Part shown: piece by piece, positions 55,901-64,000 of the stretch | Layout of the letters: each line of letters opens with the position of its first letter | Numbering within the stretch: position 1 is the stretch's first letter | NCBI RefSeq assembly: GCF_000150275.1 | Contig: NW_002060948.1 | Location: forward strand, 3,238,512-3,302,511 | DNA length: 64,000 nucleotides | Direction of reading: 5' to 3' | Origin: Trichoplax adhaerens | Taxonomy: Eukaryota; Placozoa; Uniplacotomia; Trichoplacea; Trichoplacidae | Made by a program: the position numbers and the translations under genes | Notes under the pieces: model-generated | Told to the model about the DNA's origin: nothing | The model's input: the letters and a program-made list of their open reading frames with translations, nothing else | The model's database searches: none

Positions 55901-56876
55901 AGCTAAGACATTAGATAAGAAAGCAAAAGTTGGCCATTACACCAATCGACTTAAATCGACCGTTAAAAATGATACTCCTAACTGGACTTCTTCATTAGTT
56001 GTCAACTGGTCTATAGCTTTTTTGACTATTTTCATGTTCTCATTCAATGCTCTTATCATCTATGGTGGTTGGGCACTTGAACAGAAATTAGGTAAATATA
56101 AAAATTTTAAAGCACTAACATATATTCTAATTTGCTTTGATATGTTAAAGATTTACTTGATCCATAGACTTTACTACATGTAACATAAATATTTGAGAGC
56201 AAAAATTAATTAAGCGTTTAGTTTCATGATCAAATTGCAAAGATTAATTTATTTATAATCAATTTTGTAGCTTGGGCTATCATCTTGACTATCGTCTTTG
56301 GTTTGGCTTGTGTGGCTTTCATTGTTATCATTACTATTCAGCCACAAAGTCAGAAAGAATTGCTATTTAAAGCTCCCTTGGTCCCTGGCCTACCCATTTT
56401 GGCTATTTATTGTAACACCTTTTTAATTTTGAAATTGACACTCTTTACTTGGATCCGATTTGGCATTTGGATGTTTATCGGTAAGTTAGTATTGATTTTA
56501 AATCATTTTATTACTTGAATGTTGTGTGAATATCAGAATAAAGAGGATTTTAGTTGAATACCTATATTTCTGTTATAGTACAGATCTACGATACAAATGG
56601 CTTTATAGCGTACGCGTACAATAAAATTTATATTATATCATTGTTTTTATCTAATTATTCAAAGTTTATGCCGTTGATTTTTTGTTCAAATTTAAAATGT
56701 GATATCTATTTTACTTAGGTGGCAGTATCTACCTGACCTATGGCGTAGCTAACAGTGTACAGAGAGATTTAGACGAGGATGGTACTGATGAAGAAAGGAT
56801 TAAGCTGACTCAGTATAATGAAGAAAAGGAGAAGGAAGGCCAAGATGAGGCCAGTGATGAAGAAACTAAACAGTAA
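52960..56876 (+). CDS. Cationic amino acid transporter (CAT, SLC7A1-3-like), copy B
   Basis: Paralogue of the minus-strand transporter at 25071-27203, with the same predicted role of arginine/lysine uptake across the plasma membrane. Exons: 52960-53278, 54877-56091, 56271-56480, 56719-56876, all joining in phase 1, for 633 residues. Motifs: [40 protein letters not shown] (Glu119, equivalent to CAT-1 Glu107), [28 protein letters not shown] and [14 protein letters not shown]. The loop after LILRYQPQ is short and charged ([16 protein letters not shown]). The N-terminus has a CPECSW pair of cysteines not seen in copy A. The tail is strongly acidic ([15 protein letters not shown]). Intron 1 is 1.6 kb and holds no supported exon. 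The last intron is at the same glycine and phase as in copy A. Confidence 0.95.
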
Positions 56877-58488
56877 AACCATTACTGATAACCCGTCAGT
56901 AACAACCAAGTCATAAAGCTAAATGATGTGAGCAATCTATAATGAATGCAATGCAAATATTCAACATTATGATCCACCATTAATTGATAAAGTAGAAATT
57001 ATGACTGATTATAAGCGAGTAATCAGATCTTACTCTTTAACATGATCAATACTTGTTTTGTTGTTACTTTGAATTTAAAGACATATACGGAATATCAGAC
57101 GTATGTAACGCTTTGTTTTTTAGGTGATTAATTCTAATTATGTTTTAGTCTAGATTGTATATGATTAAATCTACATGACAATTACTGCTTTAAGATAGTT
57201 ATTCTCTTGATTATATACTTTCTACCAAGTAATAGCAGGTATATCGAATAATACGGTTAACTTGGATAGAGGGTACTACAATTAGGGATTATGTCGCTAA
57301 CTTTGATTTGCCAATATATTGTCTTATATATCTGCATATCGACTCTATTGATAAATATATTGACTAGATAAGTAATATGAAAGGATCAAGAACACATAAG
57401 TTTCAATGTGCTAGGTCTACATGGACGAATCAGTTGTCTACAAATGATAAGTTAGAGGAAGCTAATACGCTAGGACAGATTTAATTTTATTTCAGTGCGA
57501 CAAGTATTTGTAATATTGCGCCTCATTATAATTCTTACGATGATTATTGTTATTATTATTAGGGAATTATTATTATTATCATTATTATACGGTATTGCTT
57601 TGCTGCTGATAGGAAAGACAATTTATGTTATAACTGTAATAAGGACAACCAACTAAATAATATTTATCATATCTCAATTACTTTTGCTATTATCAAAAAT
57701 AGCGGTGTTTATGATTGTTAAGAAGGATTACTCCTTGTATAAGATTTGAATTTCAGTTGAGTGGGTAGGCAAGGCGTCGTATACTGTAGGTATTGATGAT
57801 GTGATCGAATCGAAGATCGTGTAAAAATCAATGCAGAGTATACATGGCAGTATTTTTCATTCCTATTATGTTGTACCTATAGGCTATTATTCGCTAGTAC
57901 TAATTACTGTTTTGTATGCAAGAATGATGCTTTAGTTCCTGTGCAATCGAATTTGGACAGCTGGGTACTACTAACATCTGTTATATTTTAATGCACAGTA
58001 CGTACGCGTATGCCACTATCCCCGAGGTTAGATTAGTTATGTAAACCATCACTAGCATAGTAATACTGCTATGACAGTACGGAATAAGCCTTCAAAATTT
58101 TCCTTGGCGGTCATAGTCTCTAAATATACTGAACTATCGACAGGTATAGCATGGATAAGCAAATTAAGTTAACTAATTTCTTCTCTACTGTCTGTGCAGG
58201 AATAAGACAGTCAATGAATAGATATCGGAGGGTTATTACAGTATCACCAATTTGTGTGCTGTTATGTAACTAACATATCGAAGATGCACTGGTAGAGCTA
58301 TCACATTGCTAAATTGACAACCACAATGACGTAATCAATCTTATTACAATTACTCTACCACTATATAAACAATTAAATGCCAGGAGTAACAACAGAATCT
58401 GGCAGTCTGCATTTCTTTTCTTTTACGCAGTACAGTAAATTTCTGTGCAATATGGACTATACAGCATTTGTAATTCTACTATACAGTA
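56877..58488. other. 3' region of transporter B, no gene
   Basis: No supported coding frame. It includes an ATT/TTA-rich simple repeat around 57540-57588. The upstream part presumably holds the 3' UTR of transporter B; no unambiguous poly(A) signal was picked. Confidence 0.45.
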
Positions 58489-58489
58489 T

Positions 58490-59552
58490 GCTATCAAACC
58501 TATTAAGGCATGTACCATATTATATTATTATAAATGATCCAGTACAGTATTGTAAGAGTCTGTCTGTAGCTGATATTGATACTACAGTAGTTTATTATTA
58601 GTATCAGTATTCTGTAATGTAAATTAGCTTTCAGAATAATGATTCATTAGCCAACAAACGAAAAAGAATTATGATATGATAGTAAGGCATTTACTGTATC
58701 ATGAGTACGATATTGTAACAGTCTGTATTTTGAATTTATACAAATATAAATGCTAATATCTTAGTATTGGCATCATGTGGTATGAACTATATTTTAGTTG
58801 CTATTAATGATGATAGAAACTATAATTTCCCTTGTGCTCTATTATTAATATTGCTATCAAACCCTATTAAGGCATGTATTATATTAATTACTACTAAGTT
58901 GTTAAAAGTACATTGATACTACTATACGTATGTAATATGAGGGGATTTTGTGTGTTACTTTAATTGGATGAGTACATCCTTGGTATGCTATGAGAGAGAT
59001 TCTAAAACGAAGAAGAAATCCTTTATTTAGACGTAGAGGAGATCATAAGTGTGCTCTAGGCAGGAATAGGACAAGGTAGACAATCGTGAGATATGCAATG
59101 AAATAAAAGTTGAGGAATGGATGAATTATGGAAGTGCACCACTATTTATATTGTGCTGTACAATATTAGTGAACAGTTACGATGCTATGGACTCTACAAG
59201 ACAAATTGTAGTTACAACTCGNNNNNNNNNNNNNNNNNNNNNNNNNNNNNNNNNNNNNNNNNNNNNNNNNNNNNNNNNNNNNNNNNNNNNNNNNNNNNNN
59301 NNNNNNNNNNNNNNNNNNNNNNNNNNNNNNNNNNNNNNNNNNNNNNNNNNNNNNNNNNNNNNNNNNNNNNNNNNNNNNNNNNNNNNNNNNNNNNNNNNNN
59401 NNNNNNNNNNNNNNNNNNNNNNNNNNNNNNNNNNNNNAAAACATTTATTTTATTTATTATTATTATTTATTTATACAGTATTGTAAGTATCTGTAGGCAA
59501 TGAATACTGATATTAATACTAGTGTATTAGTATTAGTATTACGTGATATGAA
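58490..59552. repeat. Degenerate repeat family flanking the assembly gap
   Basis: Unit A (about 58490-58612) has CTATCAAACCTATTAAGGCATG, then ACAGTATTGTAAGAGTCTGT and TTAGTATCAGTATTCTGTAATG. Unit B (about 58854-58930) repeats CTATCAAACCCTATTAAGGCATG and ACATTGATACTACTATAC. Unit C (59438-59552), right of the gap, repeats ACAGTATTGTAAGTATCTGT and a TTAGTATTAGTATTAC end. The copies are diverged. Confidence 0.6.
59222..59437. other. Assembly gap of 216 N
   Basis: Unknown sequence in the assembly. Frames that cross it are meaningless. The repeats on both sides suggest a collapsed or unresolved tandem array. Confidence 0.99.
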
Positions 59553-59903
59553 ACATTTATGTACTTTTTTGTTACTACTCATGATTGATAACTGGCATTT
59601 TCCTTTGACTATATTTTGAAAGTTGATATCGATGAAACCCTCTTAATACGCGTACACTAGTATGAATATCAGTCTTAATTAGCTCTAATTTAGATGATGT
59701 ATACCTTAACTTAATATCAGTATTATGCGGTATCAACAATATGTTACAGTTCGTTAGTGACGACTGCATTAACCCCTAGGTCGTTGACCTTTCATCAGTT
59801 TAGCATCAGACCAGCGTGGACCCACCATACAAGGTCAAATGGCCAAAAGGTTATTTGCCTAGTCGGTGCACAACAACCTCTGGGCACGTTGCGATATTTT
59901 CAA

Positions 59904-60590
59904 GTACAGTACAGTACAGACTACAGTGTCCATTGTACCGTTCATAGTACAGTATGTTTGAATAAGCTAGAAGTAAAAACGTTTCAAAAAGACCAATCGT
60001 TATGAACTTTCCTCTACATATTCAAACCATGCATTTGCGATCAATTTTATACAAATTGATGCAAAAATTGGAATATCCAATGGATCGGATCACGTTATCC
60101 GCTGTACTGTACAGTCTGTCATGGACTACCACCCTACTGTAGAATCTATAATGTGCATCCGTTTTCTTCAATATGTTTGAATAGTAAAAATCTAGCAGAA
60201 AAAAACCTGCACAATGACCAATCGTGATCGACCTTATTTGCGATCAATTCTGTATCCATGAATGCAAAAATTAGACTATCAAACGTAGGAGATCACATCG
60301 TCGATGCTCCTTGCATTGTTGGTCTGGTTACGATGGCAATATTTTCCATTTTTTCGCAAATAGACTAACTGTAAGAGGACATAATGCATCGGCAGAGCAG
60401 TTGAGCTATGTCTTCTTGGTCAATTTCTATATGTAGGCTAAAGCAGCTGTCCACGGTACAGTGTACAGTGTACAGTATAATGAACTTACACTGTACTGTA
60501 CCGACTGAATGTACTGTACGGTACTGTACCGCGTACCAGACAGCGTCTCTACCAGTATACTATACGGTATACTGTACACAGTTCAGGTTG
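59904..60590. repeat. GTAC clusters and diverged direct repeat upstream of the SDR gene
   Basis: GTAC-palindrome blocks lie at about 59904-59956, 60101-60115 and 60456-60590. Between them is a diverged direct duplication with an offset of about 218 bases. Copy 1 (about 59955-60100) and copy 2 (about 60174-60305) share GTTTGAATA, GACCAATCGT, TTTGCGATCAATT and ATGCAAAAATT in order. Confidence 0.7.
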
Positions 60591-60671
60591 CAAGCGTTTT
60601 CGATCGCTCTTCTCTTTCGTCCCATGGAGAGGAATATTGATTTCATCCCCTTGGACGTGTATGGAAATTAA

Positions 60672-60869
60672 TTAACAAGTAGACCAAGGAGGCTGTTGTT
60701 GATCCAATTGGACCATTTTGAAAATCGCTATTTTCCAACATCTTTTACTGTCAAGGTAGTCGACTTTAAAAAGTTGATCGACCAAGTTGAAGCGATCACC
60801 AAGGTGGAAGATTATGACAACGCTAGTTGCATCGTCCAGTCCAGCCCAAGATATCGTAGCAAACATTGA
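60672..60869 (+). other. Coding-like open frame just before the SDR start
   Basis: A frame with no ATG stays open for 65 codons between an upstream TAA and TGA (60867-60869). It reads with balanced, charged composition, for example RLLLIQLDHFENRYFPTSF and KLIDQVEAITKVEDYDNAS. An acceptor-like AAGTAG ends at 60682. It could be the terminal exon of an unseen gene, part of the SDR 5' leader, or chance. The opposite strand is also open here with an ATG at 60866 (64 codons), so strand is not certain. No family recognised. Confidence 0.25.
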
Positions 60870-60904
60870 ATGAATGTGGAGTAGTGGTACTAGACGATAC
60901 TGAC

Positions 60905-63903
60905 ATGGTTCGATCTTATTTAAGTATATCCATTGCTTTCTTTTTTGTCTGCCTTCATTGCATTGCTGAAATTTTGAGATCGATCTGGCAATGGGTATTC
61001 CCAATTCGTCCGAAATCTCTCCACAATGAAATTATAGTCATTACAGGGGCTGGTAGAGGATTAGGTAAAGCTTTGGCTTTAGAAACAAGTAAATTGGGTG
61101 CTATTGTGGTCATTTGGGATATCGATTCAGCCGCCAATCAATCTGTTGCTTGTGATATACGTAATTCTGGTGGAATAGCTTATGATTATACGGTAAAAGT
61201 AACAGCAAAATGAATATTTCTAATTGTCCCATTCGCCTAGAAATCGACTACTGTACATCAGTCATCGCTGTAGTATTCAATGGCTAGTTAATCTTGGCGA
61301 TCATGTTGCGCACATATTTCCCAACTAGTCTAATATTACAACAATACTTGATCAATCAATCAATCCTAATGTTATAGCCAGGTTGATATCTTGCAGCTAT
61401 CGTGAATTCTCTATCTATATATACAGCACTGTGTAAAGGTTACAGTAGTAGTTGTCTAATCTGCATAAAAATCGGCTACTGTACATCAGATATTATTATT
61501 TTTTGAATGGTAGTCTTTACGATCAAGTTGACCACTTTCTCCCAACTACTCCTATCTTGATGCACTCGATACAGTACACTTTCAAGCCAAATGTTATCGC
61601 TCTACTTGATCAATATAATCCAAATCGTAGCCAAGTTGTCATCTTGCAGATGTTATTCTTTCGATAAAGTATTGATAGATAAAGATAGGAGTAATAATTC
61701 TATACCTTATAGCTCTGTATTACTTTACCATGATACCGTTCACACGTGTACAGGAACGGTATGATGGATAGCATACGTAAAGAAGGCGTTGGCTGACTGA
61801 CTGCAAAATAGTGTTACATAGATACAAAAACGCCTCTACAGTATTGTAAAAGATATTCTAGCCTTCAAAAATAATTGATTAATTAATTAATCTAATTTTT
61901 AAACGTGAAATAGTAATGTTTCTCTACTTAGTTGACCATAAGTATCGCCTCAAGACGCACTACTAATTGTCCTTTCTTTCTTTTTGATCATCACTTTCAA
62001 TAGATCGATATTACAAATAAAGAAGCTGTTTATGCAACTGCAGAAGCTGTCCTGACTGACATTGGACCTGTATCTCTGCTAATTAATAATGCTGGTGTGG
62101 TCAATGGTAAAACTTTAATCAACAGCTGTGATAGTAAAATTGAAAAAACTTTAAATGTCAATATGGTTTCCCATTTTTGGGTAGGTTGATCTAACCAAAT
62201 ATCAAGATTGGTTATGGTTAGGTCGTACTAGTCTTATTAATTCCTTAAGATTGCGTCATAATCAATGATACTGTATTAGAACTTGCCTAGTAGCTATAAA
62301 TCAATTGATTACAGCTACATCTTGTACCGGTGTAGCTACATCATGAATGGAAGTATTCGCATAACTTGCTAGTGATTTCAGATTATTCGTTCAATTCATC
62401 TAGTCTTGAGTGATATGTGATTAAATTGAACTAGATTATCAGTGATCATGCAGTAAAATATATTAATTAGGTAATGATCAAGATATGCTTCGATAATCGC
62501 TTACCAAATTGACATTTTTAGATATCAACGTAGCCATCAGCAGTTGTGGTTGGCTATGTCGATCTGATACTGTCAATTAGTAGCAAATAGTTACACTAAT
62601 AATGACATTATTGTAAACTTTGTTAACGACATAGCTGTCGAAAAGTTAAAGATAGCCTTCCATTGCATGTATAAGTATTGGGTTGCAATAATGTAATTAG
62701 TTCGCTGCATATCATTGTAACGATGTTGTTTATAATCAGTATTTTTAATTCTCAGCGTTTAGTTATTTTGCGCTAGACTTTTTACACTTAAGTAGCATGA
62801 ACATTATTACATTATAGTAGGATAGAATAAGGATGGCAACCCGGTGGACTTTTACGATTAGGTGGCTACAACGAAGGCTAAGCTTACACTTAAAATATAC
62901 GCATTTACCGATTCATAGCTATGGCTGATGAAATTATTATCTAGTTACGGCCTTTCAATTGTAGTCCACTAAAGTCAATAGGAATCTTGTTATTTTAGTT
63001 TAGTTTCTTATTGACTATACCAACGATGATAAGGACATAAATGCTCGCGGTGCAATCACTAAAGTCCATAGTAAAATTGATTATTTTCATTCGATTCCAT
63101 TGACTACGCCAATTACATTATTTAATTTAATATCGGCCACTATCAACCTGTATAGTAGTTACATCAAATTAATGATAGAATAACATTATCATTTTTAAAT
63201 GAATATTGCAGACAATTAAAGCTTTCTTGCCTTCCATGATGGCAAAAAATCACGGTCATATCGTTGGGATCGCATCTCAACTCGGATTTATTGGTGCAGC
63301 TGGTCTAGTTGACTATTGCTGTTCTAAGTTTGCAGTACTTGCTCTTGTCGATTCATTAAGAGATGAATTATGGATATCAAAATTTGATGGTGTACATTGC
63401 ACATGTGTTTGTCCCTTCCTCATGGATACTGGTTTATTTCATGGTATTACTATAAGGTAAGCTCTCAATTTATCGAGTAATTGTTAGTTGTTGTTTCGTT
63501 ATTATACGTATATAATGGCTGTTATAGACAAGTAATAATACAGTCGGTGAGCGAAATGAACAAAAATATAAACTGAATAGATGTGCTTAATCATATCACG
63601 TGAAGAGCAAAGTTTAAAATATTTAAGTAAAGATACCTCTAACTTTAAGTGGATTAGATATACATACGTATTCTTACGTATTGCTTCATACTCGTAATTA
63701 GAATAAATTTGAAACTTTTGTCAAATTAGATTCTTACTCACTATGTTTTTTGATATACACCTATGGTAATACCACAGATTTCCTACGTTATTCACTGCCA
63801 TTAAGGCCGATGATGCTGCAAAATATATAATTGATGGAATTCGTCGAAACAAGCAATATGTTACTCTACCGAAATTATTGTATTTGGGTACCGTCCTAAA
63901 AAG
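60905..63903 (+). CDS. SDR16C-like short-chain dehydrogenase, 3' end beyond window
   Basis: NAD(P)-dependent oxidoreductase of the classical SDR fold, closest in recall to the HSD17B11 / SDR16C (retinol or steroid dehydrogenase) group, usually on ER or lipid droplets. Exons: 60905-61192, 62004-62180, 63212-63456, 63778-63903, continuing past a donor (AAAAG|GTAATT). The N-terminus has a hydrophobic anchor (SYLSISIAFFFVCLHCIAEI). The dinucleotide motif is VITGAGRGLGKAL (TGxxxGxG), a WDID acidic residue follows the second strand, and NNAG is in SLLINNAGVV. The catalytic Ser is in VGIASQLG and the Tyr-Lys pair in YCCSK. HFWTIKAFLPSM and CPFLMDTGLF are typical of the group. The first in-frame ATG was taken as the start; the upstream open frame begins only with TTG. 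Substrate is not predictable here. Confidence 0.9.
61236..61665. repeat. Diverged direct repeat in SDR intron 1
   Basis: Two segments with an offset of about 230 bases share an ordered set of words: TCGACTACTGTACATCAG / TCGGCTACTGTACATCAG, CGATCA followed by CCCAACTA, CTTGATCAAT, and AGCCA(A/G)GTTG followed by ATCTTGCAG. They are highly diverged with insertions. This is probably an old duplication within the intron. Confidence 0.5.
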
Positions 63904-64000
63904 GTAATTTGAGATGGAAACATGAGTTCATAATGCGTGTACTAAATTGAATTAATAAATTAACGTTACCGTAAAACGTTAACATTAACGAGGCAGTGAT

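Noticed and set aside
59117-59503. Frames crossing the N gap
   Set aside because: They consist mostly of unknown residues and carry no information.

Overview
The window looks like animal nuclear DNA: AT-rich, with genes split by GT-AG introns and separated by long non-coding stretches. Domain content is metazoan (a RhoGEF of the PLEKHG5/Syx type, actin-capping protein beta, SLC7 cationic amino acid transporters, a rhodopsin-like GPCR, citramalyl-CoA lyase, an SDR16C-type dehydrogenase). The set, short introns and abundant GTACAGTAC-type palindromes fit a placozoan (Trichoplax/Hoilungia-like) genome best. That assignment is inference from recall; no search was run.

Layout. 1-5.2 kb: no gene seen. 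5.2-9.2 kb: GTAC-palindrome clusters, an 80-bp direct repeat, a tandemly duplicated hairpin and a doubtful small ORF at 5890. 10.0-17.9 kb (+): PLEKHG5-like RhoGEF of about 22 exons, with RBD-like fold, DH, PH and a very long acidic tail holding nine 13-residue repeats. 19.0-21.0 kb: a direct-duplicated segment, one copy carrying a 194-bp insertion flanked by 7-bp duplications, then dense GTAC palindromes. 21.1-24.0 kb (+): CAPZB, with the start codon alone in its own exon. 25.1-27.2 kb (-): CAT-type transporter A. 27.2-39.5 kb: large gene-poor stretch with one possible GPCR-like remnant. 39.5-41.9 kb (+): three-exon atypical class-A GPCR. 42-46.7 kb: no gene, but three foldback/palindrome structures. 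46.8-50.7 kb (+): CLYBL, seven exons. 53.0-56.9 kb (+): CAT-type transporter B, four exons. 57-60.9 kb: degenerate repeats around a 216-N assembly gap, GTAC clusters and an unassigned coding-like ORF. 60.9-64.0 kb (+): SDR16C-like dehydrogenase running off the end.

The genes do not form an obvious pathway. Two are paralogous transporters about 26 kb apart on opposite strands that share their last intron. PLEKHG5 and CAPZB both act on the actin cytoskeleton, but their adjacency may be chance. The strongest structural pattern is that dense GTAC-palindrome clusters lie a few hundred bases upstream of several start codons (CAPZB, CLYBL, SDR) and were not seen in the 12-kb gene desert or inside coding genes.
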